NCBI RefSeq assembly: GCF_026013525.1
Contig: NZ_JAPDRA010000004.1
Span: 288,412 to 352,411, forward strand
DNA from: Sphingomonas canadensis
Lineage (GTDB): Bacteria; Pseudomonadota; Alphaproteobacteria; Sphingomonadales; Sphingomonadaceae
Reading direction: 5' to 3'
Length of the DNA: 64,000 nt
The first letter of the stretch is position 1, and each line of letters starts with the position of its first letter. The notes under the pieces were generated by a model. That model had not been told where the DNA came from. It saw only the letters and a list, made by a program, of their open reading frames with translations, and did not search any database. Below, piece by piece: positions 37,611 to 46,393 of this stretch. The position numbers and the translations under genes were made by a program.

Positions 37611-37652
37611 GGCCGAACAACCCGATTCTGATTTTCGGGCGCGATGCCCTGG

Positions 37653-38018
37653 CTACTTCGCCTTCTTCTTGCGCGGCTTCTTCTTCGCGGCGGCGCGCAG
37701 GCCGGCGGCGATGGCGATGGCGCCCCATTCGCGCATCGCATCGGCATCGTCGTACACATCGGCGGGCGCGCGGCGATAGTTCATCGTGCCCACCGTCCCG
37801 TCCTTCTCGGTGATGGTGAAGCGTTCGCATCCGGCCGCGTCCCAAATCGCGTCGGCTTCCGCGTCCGACTTGAACCAGACCTCACCATCGTCGGCCACCG
37901 CGAAGATCGCGCCGTCGCAATAGAGCGTGGCGGCGCCCATCATCGGCCGCATCGTCACGCTGCCCATGGGCTCCAGCGCCTCGCGCACCCATTCGACCAG
38001 CCCGGTGTCGATCGCCAT
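37653..38018 (-). CDS. TfoX/Sxy N-terminal domain protein
   Basis: A 121-residue protein starting MAIDTGLVEWVREALEPMGS with the TfoX N-terminal domain core VTMRPMMGAATLYCDGAIFA and EVWFKSDAEADAIWD. The TfoX C-terminal domain is absent; instead a lysine-rich tail (AAAKKKPRKKKAK) ends the protein and could bind nucleic acid. In gamma-proteobacteria Sxy/TfoX acts in competence with CRP; the role of single-domain alphaproteobacterial forms is unknown. Its ATG shares one base with the stop of the SMR gene (TGATG), so it is the last gene of an overlapping operon. Confidence 0.88.
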   Translation of the reverse strand: MAIDTGLVEWVREALEPMGSVTMRPMMGAATLYCDGAIFAVADDGEVWFKSDAEADAIWDAAGCERFTITEKDGTVGTMNYRRAPADVYDDADAMREWGAIAIAAGLRAAAKKKPRKKKAK

Positions 38019-38338
38019 CAGCCCTCCCCCACCAGCCGCAGGCCCACGATGCAGCCGATCAGCCCCAGCAGCAGCGCCAGCCGCGCCGGGCTGGCCGAAT
38101 CGCCGAAGAAGGCGATGCCGACGATCACCGTACCCGCCGCGCCGATGCCGCCCCAAACGGCATAGGCGGTGCCCATCGGGATCGTCCGCGCCGACAGCTC
38201 CAGCAGTGTCATCGAGATGCCCACCGAGACCAGGAAGCCCAGCGTCCAGGGGATGCTGCGAAACCCGTCGACGAAGCGCAGGCAGGTGGTGAACCCCACC
38301 TCGAACAACCCGCCCAGGATCAGCAGCGCCCAGGCCAT
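38018..38338 (-). CDS. SMR family efflux protein (SugE/Gdx-like)
   Basis: A 106-residue protein with four membrane helices. The essential membrane glutamate is E13 in GGLFEVGFTTCLRFVDGF. The family loop IPMGTAYAVWGGIGAAGTVI near residues 55-72 is closer to the SugE/Gdx guanidinium exporters than to QacE multidrug pumps, but substrate cannot be decided from sequence. It works as an antiparallel dimer driven by protons. Its start overlaps the GNAT stop by one base and its stop overlaps the TfoX-like start by one base. Confidence 0.88.
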   Translation of the reverse strand: MAWALLILGGLFEVGFTTCLRFVDGFRSIPWTLGFLVSVGISMTLLELSARTIPMGTAYAVWGGIGAAGTVIVGIAFFGDSASPARLALLLGLIGCIVGLRLVGEG

Positions 38339-38829
38339 CAGGCGCGGCCCGCCAATCGCTCCAGCGCTTCGCCGGTCACGCGCTGGACGGTCCATTCGTC
38401 CATGCCCTGCGCCCCCATCGCGCGATAGAATTCGACCGCGGGCGTATTCCAGTCGAGCACCGACCATTCGAAGCGCGCGCATCCGCGATCGAGCGCGACC
38501 CCGGCCAGATGCCTGAGCAGCGCCTTGCCCAGCCCCTTTCCGCGTGCCGCATCGGTTACATAGAGATCCTCAAGATACAGGCCCGGCCGGCCCGTCCAGG
38601 TCGAGAAATTGTGGAAGAACAGGGCGAAGCCCTGGGGGACGCCATCCGCCTCGGCGATCACCGCCTCCGCGTGCGGCTTTGCGCCGAACAGCGCCTCGTG
38701 CAGCATCGGCACGGTTGCGGCAACGGCGTCGGGTTCGCGCTCATATTCGGCCAGTTCGCGCACGAAGCGCAGGATCAGCGCCACATCCTCGGGCGCGGCG
38801 GGGCGGACGGCGATCGTTGCGGCGGTCAT
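38338..38829 (-). CDS. GNAT family N-acetyltransferase
   Basis: A 163-residue acetyltransferase starting MTAATIAVRPAAPEDVALIL. Motif A for acetyl-CoA reads YVTDAARGKGLGKALLRHLA (R/Q-x-x-G-x-G/A pattern) near residues 90-110. ARFEWSVLDWNTPAVEFYRA follows, as in the diamine-acetyltransferase-like group (SSAT), along with YLEDLYV. Polyamines or thialysine are plausible acceptors but unproven. Its ATG overlaps the upstream EamA stop by four bases. Confidence 0.88.
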   Translation of the reverse strand: MTAATIAVRPAAPEDVALILRFVRELAEYEREPDAVAATVPMLHEALFGAKPHAEAVIAEADGVPQGFALFFHNFSTWTGRPGLYLEDLYVTDAARGKGLGKALLRHLAGVALDRGCARFEWSVLDWNTPAVEFYRAMGAQGMDEWTVQRVTGEALERLAGRA

Positions 38830-39728
38830 GGAAGGGCGGCCTCGGCTTCGTGGGTCATGGTTTCGGGCTTGCGGCGCGCGGCGATCAGGCATGCCGCCAC
38901 GATCAGCCCCGCGCCCGCCAGCGTGTAGAAGGAAACATGCTCGCCGAACACCAGCCAGCCGAGCAGCGCGGCCCAGACGAACGAGGTATATTCGGTGGGC
39001 GCCAGATAATGCGCCTCCGCCCGCGCATAGGCCCAGGAGAGCAGGAACAGCGACACGGTGGCCAGCACCGCGGCGAGCAGCGTCGGCGCGATCTGGTCCG
39101 CGGGCAGCATCGCCCCCAGCCACGGCGCCGCCAGCGCCAGCGTGCCGCCGACGATCATGCTCTGGAAGAAGGCGATCTCCGCCGGGTCCGCCACCAGCGC
39201 CTGCTGGCGCATCAGGATGATGTTCCACGAATAGCAGATCGCCGATCCGATGATGGCGACGGTGCCCAGCAACGCCATATCGCCCATCTCCGCGCGCGTC
39301 TGGCCCAGCAGGATCACGCCCACCCCCGCGCACGCCAGCAGCGACGCGCCGATCACCGCGCCGCCGATCCGCTCCTTCAGCAGCACCGCCGCCAGATACA
39401 GCGCGAGCAGCGGCGCGATATAGGTCAGCGTGATCGCCTGGGCCATCGGCACATAGGCCAGGCCCCAGAAGAACAGCATCGACATCACCACCGTCACCAG
39501 CCCGCGGATCAGGTGGATGCGCATCGCGGCACGGCCGGGCCGTTTCGGGCGCCGCGCGAAATGGACGATCGCGCTCATCACGAAGATCGCGCCGAAACGC
39601 CACAGCATCGCGTTGTACACGCCCATCGCGATGGTCATGCCCTTCATCAGCGCATCCATCGCGGAGAATAGCGCGATGCCGAGGGTGCCTGCGGCAAAGG
39701 CGATGGCGGGGGTGGCGCGCGCGGACAT
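38826..39728 (-). CDS. EamA/DMT family transporter
   Basis: A 300-residue membrane protein with ten helices arranged as two EamA repeats (first ~10-140, second ~152-290). Marks include WRFGAIFVMSAIVHFARRPK, the proline-containing PMAQAITLTYIAPLLALYLA loop, and in the second repeat PTEYTSFVWAALLGWLVFGE. DMT transporters of this group export metabolites such as amino acids or purines; the substrate is unknown. It lies 47 bases after a small membrane protein and starts a run of four overlapping genes. Confidence 0.9.
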   Translation of the reverse strand: MSARATPAIAFAAGTLGIALFSAMDALMKGMTIAMGVYNAMLWRFGAIFVMSAIVHFARRPKRPGRAAMRIHLIRGLVTVVMSMLFFWGLAYVPMAQAITLTYIAPLLALYLAAVLLKERIGGAVIGASLLACAGVGVILLGQTRAEMGDMALLGTVAIIGSAICYSWNIILMRQQALVADPAEIAFFQSMIVGGTLALAAPWLGAMLPADQIAPTLLAAVLATVSLFLLSWAYARAEAHYLAPTEYTSFVWAALLGWLVFGEHVSFYTLAGAGLIVAACLIAARRKPETMTHEAEAALP

Positions 39729-39775
39729 GATCGCGGGGCGGTAGCGCCCCGGCGGCGCTTGCGCCAGTGCGCCGC

Positions 39776-40090
39776 TCAGCGCCGGGGCCGTGCCAGCAAC
39801 TGCTGCTCGATCCAGGCGTCGGCCACCAGCGCCAGCCCGCCCGCGCCCAGCAGCATCAGCCCCAGGCCCCAGAGCTGCCCCGCCGCCTCCGGCCGCATGC
39901 CGGTGAGCGAGAACAGCCGCAGCACCGGCAACAGGATCACCACCACCGCGATGCGCCGCACCCATCGCGCCGCCCATCGCGCGCGCGGCATATGCCCCAG
40001 CCGCCACAGCAGCAGGTATCGCGCCGCGAACAGCGCCACCGTGAAGGTCAGCGTGTCGCCAAGGACCGCGACTGGGGCCGGCGCCGCCAT
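39776..40090 (-). CDS. Small membrane protein, unknown function
   Basis: A 104-residue protein starting MAAPAPVAVLGDTLTFTVAL with three membrane helices (residues ~8-28, 46-62, 70-92) and arginine-rich loops (RWAARWVRRI), ending LLARPRR. I do not recognise the family. It sits 28 bases after ispG and 47 before the EamA gene on the same strand, with coding-like codon usage, so it is probably a real operon member. Confidence 0.65.
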   Translation of the reverse strand: MAAPAPVAVLGDTLTFTVALFAARYLLLWRLGHMPRARWAARWVRRIAVVVILLPVLRLFSLTGMRPEAAGQLWGLGLMLLGAGGLALVADAWIEQQLLARPRR

Positions 40091-40118
40091 GATCAGCGGC
40101 GCGCGGCGGGGGCGGCGA

Positions 40119-41243
40119 TCATTCCGCGGCCTGAACCGCGGCGGCGTTCGCGGCCTCGATCTCGGCCGCCTTGGCTTCCACCAGCCCCACGATATGCTCG
40201 ATCATGTCGGCGTCGTTCACATGATGATCGGTCACGCCCGACAGATAGACCATGTGCTTGCCCGCGCCGCCGCCGGTGATGCCGATGTCGGTCTCGCGCG
40301 CCTCGCCGGGGCCGTTGACGACGCAGCCGAGCACCGAGAGGCTCATCGGCGTGCGGATATGCTGGAGCCGCTCCTCCAGCGCCTGAACGGTGCGGATCAC
40401 GTCGAAGCCCTGGCGCGCGCAGCTCGGGCAGGAGACCACGCGCACGCCGCGGTTGCGGATGCCCAGCGCCTTCAGGATCTCGAAGCCGACGCGCACCTCT
40501 TCCTCGGGTTCCGCCGACAGGCTGACGCGGATCGTGTCGCCGATGCCGAACCACAGCAGGGATCCGATGCCGATCGCCGATTTCACCGTACCGCCGACGA
40601 AGCCGCCCGCCTCGGTGATGCCCAGGTGCAGCGGGCAATCCACCGCTTCGGCAAGCTGCTGATACGCGGCGACGGCCAGGAACACGTCCGACGCCTTCAC
40701 CGCCACCTTGAATTCGTGGAAATCGCGGTCCTGGAGCAGCTTGATATGATCGAGCGCGCTTTCGACCAGCGCCTCCGGACAAGGCTCGCCGTATTTTTCC
40801 AGCAGGTCCTTTTCGAGGCTGCCCGCGTTGACGCCGATGCGGATCGCACAGCCGTTCGCCTTGGCGGCGTTGACCACCTCGTTCACGCGCTCGGCAGAGC
40901 CGATGTTGCCGGGGTTGATGCGCAGGCACGCCGCGCCCGCGTCCGCCGCTTCCAGCGCGCGCTTGTAGTGAAAATGGATGTCGGCGACGATCGGCACGCG
41001 CGCGGCGCGGACGATCTGCTTGAGCGCCGCGGTGCTCTCCACATCGGGGCAGGAGACGCGGATGATGTCCACGCCCGCATCCTCGCAGCGGCGGATCTGG
41101 TCGATCGTCGCGCGCGCGTCGGACGTCGCGGTGTTGGTCATCGTCTGCACCGTCACCGGGGCATCGCCGCCGACGGGAACACTGCCGACCATGATCTGGC
41201 GGCTTTGACGGCGCGCGATATCGCGCCAGGGGCGTACGGACAT
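40119..41243 (-). CDS. ispG: 4-hydroxy-3-methylbut-2-enyl-diphosphate synthase IspG (GcpE)
   Basis: A 374-residue iron-sulfur enzyme of the MEP isoprenoid pathway that converts MEcPP to HMBPP. A TIM-barrel N domain ([20 protein letters not shown]) is followed by the [4Fe-4S] ligands C272 and C275 ([11 protein letters not shown]) and C307, with the catalytic E314 in [17 protein letters not shown]. Numbering matches the classical enzyme closely. Start at 41243 ([15 protein letters not shown]) fits homologues; a longer frame upstream is non-conserved. It may lead the transcript that includes the next five genes. Confidence 0.96.
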   Translation of the reverse strand: MSVRPWRDIARRQSRQIMVGSVPVGGDAPVTVQTMTNTATSDARATIDQIRRCEDAGVDIIRVSCPDVESTAALKQIVRAARVPIVADIHFHYKRALEAADAGAACLRINPGNIGSAERVNEVVNAAKANGCAIRIGVNAGSLEKDLLEKYGEPCPEALVESALDHIKLLQDRDFHEFKVAVKASDVFLAVAAYQQLAEAVDCPLHLGITEAGGFVGGTVKSAIGIGSLLWFGIGDTIRVSLSAEPEEEVRVGFEILKALGIRNRGVRVVSCPSCARQGFDVIRTVQALEERLQHIRTPMSLSVLGCVVNGPGEARETDIGITGGGAGKHMVYLSGVTDHHVNDADMIEHIVGLVEAKAAEIEAANAAAVQAAE

Positions 41244-41340
41244 GATTCGGGGGCTCGCTAACGCTTTGCTTACGCGACCTGCCCTATAGCCCGCCCAGCC
41301 GCGCGGCGAAAGGCGCACGCGCGGACACAGGGTCGTCGGC

Positions 41341-42552
41341 TTGAGCGAGGAGGCAGGGACCAGCGCCAGCATTGCATCCGGCCAGCGCCACTATGGGCTA
41401 GACTGGCTGCGCATCGGCGCGTTCGGGCTCCTGATCCTCTATCACATCGGCATGGTGTTCGCGCCCTGGGCCTGGGTGATCCACGTCCCCTATGCCTTTC
41501 CGGAGCTGATCGTGCCGATGGCGCTGGTCACTCCATGGCGGCTGCCGCTGCTGTTCGCGGTGTCCGGCTATGCCTCGCGCCACCTGTTCGCCAAGTCCGG
41601 CCGCAACGACGCCTTCCTGCGATCACGCGCCAAGCGGCTGCTGATCCCGCTGGCGTTCGGCATGGCGGTGATCGTGCCGCCCGAGATGTGGGTGCTGGTG
41701 CGCGAGCACGGCTATCCGAACGGCTATCTCTATTTCTGGTTGCACGACTATCTGCGCTGGGGCCAGTTCTGGAGCCATGAGTTCCCGAGCTGGGAGCATC
41801 TGTGGTTCCTGGCCTATCTCGCCTTCTACACGATGCTGCTGGGGGCGGCGATCGCGTGGCGCGGCGACCGGCTGTTCGCGGCGTTCGATCAGCTTGCGGC
41901 GTGGTTCACGCGCGGCCCGCGGCTGTTGTGGGTGCCGGTGGCGGCGCTGGTGTGGGCCAAGCTGTCGCTGATGTTCCTGATCGCGGAGCGCCAGGGGCTG
42001 GTGACCGACTGGACCGGCCATGCGCTGTACATGCCCTGCTTCCTGTTCGGCTTCATGATGGGCGGCACGGAGCGGCTGTGGCCGGTGAGCGGCCGGCTGT
42101 GGAAGCCCGCACTGGCGACCGCGCTGGCGGCCGGCGCGGTCGATGCCCTCATCGAGGTCTTCTATCCCGGCAGCACGCCGATCGGCCACGCCACCATGGC
42201 GCTGGACCGTGCCGCGCGCATCACCATGGCCTGGGCGATGATCCTGGTGATGTTCCAGTTCGCCCAGGCGCTGCTGAACCACGATCACCCGTGGCGCGCG
42301 ACGCTGGCCGAGGCGGTGTTCCCCTTCTACATCATCCATCATCCGGTGATCGTGCTGATCGTATGGTATGCGATGCCGCTGCAGCCTTCCGCGCTGGCGC
42401 TGTTCGCGATGCTGCTGGCGGGCACGCTGGCCGCGGGAACCGCCTTCTACCTGCTGGGCCGGCGCATCCGCTGGCTGCGGCCGCTGATCGGCCTATCCGC
42501 CCAGCCTCGCGCGAAACCGCCTGCTGCCGCGAAGCGACTGGCCGCCGGTTAG
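41341..42552 (+). CDS. Acyltransferase 3 family membrane protein
   Basis: A 403-residue protein with about ten helices. The Acyl_transf_3 fold begins [20 protein letters not shown], with the family histidine in [24 protein letters not shown] and [12 protein letters not shown] follow, and [14 protein letters not shown] closes the domain. Members O-acetylate or succinylate surface glycans (OpgC and OafA types). The start is probably TTG at 41341; no ATG occurs before the first helix. Its last 60 bases overlap the convergent LytTR gene, an unusually long tail-to-tail overlap. Confidence 0.85.
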   Translation: MSEEAGTSASIASGQRHYGLDWLRIGAFGLLILYHIGMVFAPWAWVIHVPYAFPELIVPMALVTPWRLPLLFAVSGYASRHLFAKSGRNDAFLRSRAKRLLIPLAFGMAVIVPPEMWVLVREHGYPNGYLYFWLHDYLRWGQFWSHEFPSWEHLWFLAYLAFYTMLLGAAIAWRGDRLFAAFDQLAAWFTRGPRLLWVPVAALVWAKLSLMFLIAERQGLVTDWTGHALYMPCFLFGFMMGGTERLWPVSGRLWKPALATALAAGAVDALIEVFYPGSTPIGHATMALDRAARITMAWAMILVMFQFAQALLNHDHPWRATLAEAVFPFYIIHHPVIVLIVWYAMPLQPSALALFAMLLAGTLAAGTAFYLLGRRIRWLRPLIGLSAQPRAKPPAAAKRLAAG

Positions 42553-42885
42553 CGTCACGGTGAAATCGCCGCTGCGGCCGGTCTCCACCTTCGCCACCGC
42601 CGCGCGCCGCACCAGCCGCCCGCGATGGATGCGCGCGAAGCCCCGGCCCAGCCGCGCCTCCAGCCCTGCCAGCGTTGCGCGGTGGAGCAGCGTTCGCGTG
42701 CCCCAGCCGATCTCCACATAATTGCCTGCCGCCGCCGCCCAATCGATCTCCGCCACGGACACGCGATGGATGACGCCGCCGTCCGGCACCAGCAGCACGC
42801 CGGGCTCCGCAACATCGGCCATGGCAGGAGCAGGCCGCGCCAGCAGCCGCCGCACCAGCCCCGCGAAGCCGCGCCGCGCGATCAA
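42493..42885 (-). CDS. Stand-alone LytTR DNA-binding protein
   Basis: A single-domain regulator of 109-130 residues without receiver or obvious membrane helix. The LytTR fold is seen in HRVSVAEIDWAAAAGNYVEI, then RTLLHRATLAGLEARLGRGF, and FARIHRGRLVRRAAVAKVET. The start is uncertain: TTG at 42885 overlaps the stop of the phospholipase-D-family gene by four bases (TTGA) and suggests coupling, while the ATG at 42822 gives the minimal domain. It could control the acyltransferase it overlaps, as these genes often neighbour each other, or its own operon. Confidence 0.8.
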   Translation of the reverse strand: MIARRGFAGLVRRLLARPAPAMADVAEPGVLLVPDGGVIHRVSVAEIDWAAAAGNYVEIGWGTRTLLHRATLAGLEARLGRGFARIHRGRLVRRAAVAKVETGRSGDFTVTLTGGQSLRGSRRFRARLGG

Positions 42886-44120
42886 TCCGGCCGCGTCTTG
42901 GGCCGCGGGATCAGCTTCGCCTCGGCAAAGGGCTTGCTGTAGGGCGAGTTCCACGCCTGATCGGTGATCGCGCGCACCCGTTGCGCCATCTTGCGGCTGC
43001 GCAGCACCACCTCCAGGTTGCGCGAATCGTCGAGATAGCCGCCCTGCCAGTTGCTGGTGCCGACCCAGGCGAGCTTGCCGTCGATCGTCATCACCTTGGT
43101 ATGGCTGACGCGGGCATAGGGGATGAAGCCGGTGGAGGCCGGCGGGATCGCCATCACGCGGACCTCGACATTCGGCAGCGCGTCGAACGCCTCCAGCAGC
43201 GGCAAATTGTCCGGCCGCATCGCCCAATCGGCGATCAGCAGCCGCACCTTGGCCCCGCGGGCGGCGGCGGCGCGCAACGCATCCTCGATCACCTTGTAAT
43301 CGCCGCCGCCGAACGCGCGGACGGAATATTCCATCACCTGGACGGTCACCTCGCGCTTCGCCTCGCCGATCAGCTTGACCAGCGCCGCCTGCGAATCGCG
43401 CACGCCCGCGGGATCGAAGGCGTTGGGGCTGGCGACCAGGAAGGCTCTGCCGCCCGTGGGGGCATAAACTGCGCTGCGCAGCGCCGGCACCGGCTTGCCC
43501 TCCGCCTGCAACGCGGCCGCGCCCCAGTCATGCGCGAAGATCGCGGCGATCTGGCCCACCATCTTGCGCTGGGTGATGCGCAGCCCGGTCTCGTCGATAT
43601 GCTTCAGCGCGCGCCAGTCGAAATTGTGGCTGCCCACGAACGCGGCCTTGCCGTCGACGATGAAGAATTTGGCGTGGATGATCCCGGAGCCCTTCACCTT
43701 GGCCCAGTTGAGCATCCGGAACTCCAGGTTCGGGATCGCCTTCAGCCGCTCGATCGTGGCGGCGTCGGCGGCGGACTGGCCCTTCTCCTCCATCAGGAAG
43801 CGGATCTTCACGCCGCGCTTGCCCGCGTCCTCAAGCGCCGCGATCACGCTGTCGAGCGGCTCGCCGGGCGCGCCGGAGACGTAGAATTGCTCGATGTCGA
43901 TGCTGCGCTTCGCCGCGCGGAACATCTCGACCCAGACGGTGGTCGCGTCGCGCAGGTCCGGGTTGGGCAGATCGGTCTCGGCTGGCGAGTCATGGATCAG
44001 CTCGAACCCGGGGATGGTGAACTGCGCCTGCGCCGCGCCCATCGGCAACGCCAGCAGCAGCGCCGCCAGCGCAAAGGCCGCCCGGCCGATCGATTTCGCC
44101 ACAGCACCGCCAATCGTCAT
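42882..44120 (-). CDS. Secreted phospholipase D-family protein (two HKD motifs)
   Basis: A 412-residue protein with a signal peptide (cleavage near AAQAQ, residue ~32). Two intact HxKx4D motifs are present: H149-K151-D156 (IIHAKFFIVDGKAAFVGSHN) and H340-K342-D347 (VSHTKVMTIDGKLAWVGTSN). The spacing and SHNFDWRAL/TSNWQGG followers resemble the PLD3/PLD4-like branch, members of which act as 5'-exonucleases in animals, so nuclease as well as phospholipase activity is possible. It is divergent, with 83 bases between starts, from a secreted S1/P1 nuclease. Confidence 0.87.
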   Translation of the reverse strand: MTIGGAVAKSIGRAAFALAALLLALPMGAAQAQFTIPGFELIHDSPAETDLPNPDLRDATTVWVEMFRAAKRSIDIEQFYVSGAPGEPLDSVIAALEDAGKRGVKIRFLMEEKGQSAADAATIERLKAIPNLEFRMLNWAKVKGSGIIHAKFFIVDGKAAFVGSHNFDWRALKHIDETGLRITQRKMVGQIAAIFAHDWGAAALQAEGKPVPALRSAVYAPTGGRAFLVASPNAFDPAGVRDSQAALVKLIGEAKREVTVQVMEYSVRAFGGGDYKVIEDALRAAAARGAKVRLLIADWAMRPDNLPLLEAFDALPNVEVRVMAIPPASTGFIPYARVSHTKVMTIDGKLAWVGTSNWQGGYLDDSRNLEVVLRSRKMAQRVRAITDQAWNSPYSKPFAEAKLIPRPKTRPD

Positions 44121-44203
44121 ACGCCACCCGCCTGCACGTGAATGCTATCGGCATCCTCGCTATCGGCGATTAATGCAAGGCGCGTGACGCCCGGAGGATA
44201 GCG

Positions 44204-45058
44204 ATGAAGCGGCTGGTGGCGATGGTTGCGATGATCGCGGGGCTCTGCGCCGCGGCGCCCGCCCATGCCTGGTGGGACTACGGGCACGAGACCGTGGCCG
44301 CCATCGCCCAGCGCAACATCGCCCCTGCCACGCGCCGCGCGGTCGATCGGCTGCTGGCCCGCAGCGCGCTGATGGGGACGCCGCAATGCCCCGCGCGCAC
44401 CATGGCGGAGGCGAGCCGCTGGGCCGATTGCGTGAAGAAGCGCGAGCCGCGCTATCTCCATCCCGACGCCTGGCATTTCCAGGACGTCGACATCTGCCGC
44501 CCGTTCGACCTCGCCGCGCCTTGCGCGGACGGCAATTGCGTGTCGGCGCGGATCGCACGCGACATGGCGACGCTGAAGGACCGGCATGCGCCGCTGCGCG
44601 CACGGGTGGAGGCGCTGTTGTTCTTGATCCATCTGACCGCCGACCTGCACCAGCCGCTCCACGCGGGCGACGATCACGATCGCGGCGGCTTCACCCTCCC
44701 CGCCTTCTACGGCGGCGGCGATGGCCCGCGCACCAACCTCCACTTCGTCTGGGACGGCCTGCTGGCCGAGCGCGCGATCTCCACGCCGCCAGGGCTGGTG
44801 CGCCGCTATCCGGCCGCCAGGCGCCGCGCGATCCAGGCGGGGACGCTCGCCGACTGGAGCCGCGAGAGCTGGGCCGCCGCACGCGACCTGGCCTATGCCG
44901 GCGCCAAGGGCGGCGATCCGTGCGGCCCGGACCCGCAGACCGTCCGCGTCGGCGAGGCCGAGATCCGGCGGCTGATCCCGCCGGTCCGCACGCTGGTGGT
45001 CCACGCCGGACTGCGCCTCGCCCGGCTGCTGGACGAGGCGCTGGGCGGGCGGGGCTAA
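44204..45058 (+). CDS. Secreted S1/P1 nuclease
   Basis: A 284-residue zinc nuclease that degrades single-stranded nucleic acids. The signal peptide ends APAHA so that the mature protein begins WWDYGHETVAAIA, giving the N-terminal tryptophan whose amine binds zinc in this family. Other ligands are in HPDAWHFQDVD, FLIHLTADLHQPLHAGDDHD (H-x3-D-x-H) and TNLHFVWDGLL (H and D near residue 183). All three zinc-site clusters are intact. Its stop overlaps the convergent hydrolase gene by four bases. Confidence 0.92.
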   Translation: MKRLVAMVAMIAGLCAAAPAHAWWDYGHETVAAIAQRNIAPATRRAVDRLLARSALMGTPQCPARTMAEASRWADCVKKREPRYLHPDAWHFQDVDICRPFDLAAPCADGNCVSARIARDMATLKDRHAPLRARVEALLFLIHLTADLHQPLHAGDDHDRGGFTLPAFYGGGDGPRTNLHFVWDGLLAERAISTPPGLVRRYPAARRRAIQAGTLADWSRESWAAARDLAYAGAKGGDPCGPDPQTVRVGEAEIRRLIPPVRTLVVHAGLRLARLLDEALGGRG

Positions 45059-46005
45059 GGAGCCGCCTTGCCGGTGACGAAATCCGCCACCGCGTCCACC
45101 ACGCCTGGCGCGACCGGCAGCGAGGGATCGGAATAGGTCGCCAGGCTGCCCGCGAAGCCCGGCGCCGTTGCCAGCTTCAGGACATGGGTGACCCCGGGCA
45201 GCACCGCGAGCCGCGCCTCCGGGGCCGCGGCCTTCAGCCCCTCGGCATCGCTGACCCCGATCTGGATGTCGCGATCCCCCTGGACGATCAGCAGCGGCAC
45301 CGGGCTGGATGCGGAGAGCTGGCGCGGGTCCCACGCGAACAGGTCGATCAGGAAGCCCTGCACCTGCGGCGCGAAGACGCTCAGCAGCGCGGGCGGCAGA
45401 TCGGCCGGATCGACGCGGTTGCCATATTCCAGCGATTCGATCGCGGCGAGCGCGGGCTCCAGGATCGGCGCGTTCGCCGGGTTGGCGCGAAACTGGTCGC
45501 GCATCACGTCACCGAGCGGGCGCCCGGCCGCCGCAAGCGTGACGACGCCGCAGATCCCCTCGGCGCTCTGCGCGGACTGCAGCACCACCAGCCCGCCCTC
45601 GCTATGGCCGATCAGCCACACGCAGGGCACGCCGCTGCGCGCGCGGATCGCGGCGACCCAGGCATGCACATCGGCGGAATAGTCGGACACGGTGACGGCG
45701 TTGGCATCGGCCACCGCCGCCTTGCTGCCGAACATGCCGCGCTTGTCGATCCGCACGCTGGAGATGCCGCGCGCCGCCAGCGCCTCGGCCAGCAGCCGGT
45801 ATGGCGCGGCGGTTACGCCCAGCGGGTTGTTGCCGTCACGGTCGGTAGGCCCCGATCCGGGGACGATCAGCACCACCGGTGCGCCCGGCCCCGCGTCGAT
45901 CGCGGTGCCGGCGAGCGGCCCTTGCGGACCGGGCGCGGTAACCTCCGCGGTCGCCGGACCCGGCGCGGCGGCGGCCAGCGCCATGGCTAGGATCGCGCCG
46001 ATCAC
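45055..46005 (-). CDS. Secreted alpha/beta hydrolase
   Basis: A 316-residue serine hydrolase with a signal peptide (AMALAAAAPGPATAE). The oxyanion region is VVLIVPGSGPTDRDGNNPLG near residue 45. The nucleophile elbow is WLIGHSEGGLVVLQ (G-x-S-x-G) near residue 135, and LLIVQGDRDIQIG and VTHVLK supply the acid and histidine. The pattern fits the secreted esterase/acyl-peptidase-like group (S9/DUF-type 'alpha/beta fold hydrolase'). GTG at 46005 overlaps the previous gene's stop by four bases (GTGA); an ATG seven codons later is an alternative. It is the last gene of the SPFH operon. Confidence 0.85.
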   Translation of the reverse strand: MIGAILAMALAAAAPGPATAEVTAPGPQGPLAGTAIDAGPGAPVVLIVPGSGPTDRDGNNPLGVTAAPYRLLAEALAARGISSVRIDKRGMFGSKAAVADANAVTVSDYSADVHAWVAAIRARSGVPCVWLIGHSEGGLVVLQSAQSAEGICGVVTLAAAGRPLGDVMRDQFRANPANAPILEPALAAIESLEYGNRVDPADLPPALLSVFAPQVQGFLIDLFAWDPRQLSASSPVPLLIVQGDRDIQIGVSDAEGLKAAAPEARLAVLPGVTHVLKLATAPGFAGSLATYSDPSLPVAPGVVDAVADFVTGKAAP

Positions 46006-46280
46006 CGGCCGCCTCCCGGACCCCAGCGCCAGCGCCACGCGCCGTCGGTCTTGGCATGGACCAGCCAGATGAACCCGGCGATCAACGGCACGAGCAGCAC
46101 CAGCAGTGCCGCCCCGCGTGCCTCGGCCAGCCGGGCCACGGCGATGGCGATTGCCGCCAGCGCGGCAGTCAGCACCCAGCCCTGCCAGGTCGCCGGTGTA
46201 GCGCCCAGCCCGTAGAGCTTGGGCCGGAACCAATAGCCGGGGCGCACGCGGCCGCGGCCCTGCGCCTGCCGCCCGCTCAT
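46002..46280 (-). CDS. Small two-helix membrane protein in the SPFH operon
   Basis: A 92-residue protein starting MSGRQAQGRGRVRPGYWFRP, with a basic Gly/Arg-rich N terminus, two membrane helices (residues ~34-52 and 56-75), and a Trp/Arg-rich end (GAWRWRWGPGGGR). The PGYWFRPKLYGLGATPATW segment looks conserved in character and could be an interfacial helix. Its ATG overlaps the 32-residue gene's stop by four bases and its stop overlaps the hydrolase start by four, showing it is translated. Function unknown. Confidence 0.75.
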   Translation of the reverse strand: MSGRQAQGRGRVRPGYWFRPKLYGLGATPATWQGWVLTAALAAIAIAVARLAEARGAALLVLLVPLIAGFIWLVHAKTDGAWRWRWGPGGGR

Positions 46281-46375
46281 GACGCGAGCAACCCCAGGCC
46301 GATCAGCGCGATGAGCGCGAAGCCGCCGCCCAGCCACGGCAGGTGCCGGCGATCGGCGTAGAAGGCGATGAACAT
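46277..46375 (-). CDS. 32-residue single-pass membrane peptide in the SPFH operon
   Basis: A tiny gene supported by context: its ATG lies 18 bases after the preceding stop, and its TGA overlaps the next ATG by four bases. The peptide begins MFIAFYADRRHLPWLGG and continues with one hydrophobic helix ending LLAS. An arginine-histidine cluster precedes the helix. It could be a regulatory or structural microprotein of an SPFH membrane complex. It is short enough that automatic callers usually miss it. Confidence 0.6.
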   Translation of the reverse strand: MFIAFYADRRHLPWLGGGFALIALIGLGLLAS

Positions 46376-46393
46376 GATCCTGTGCTCCCTGTC

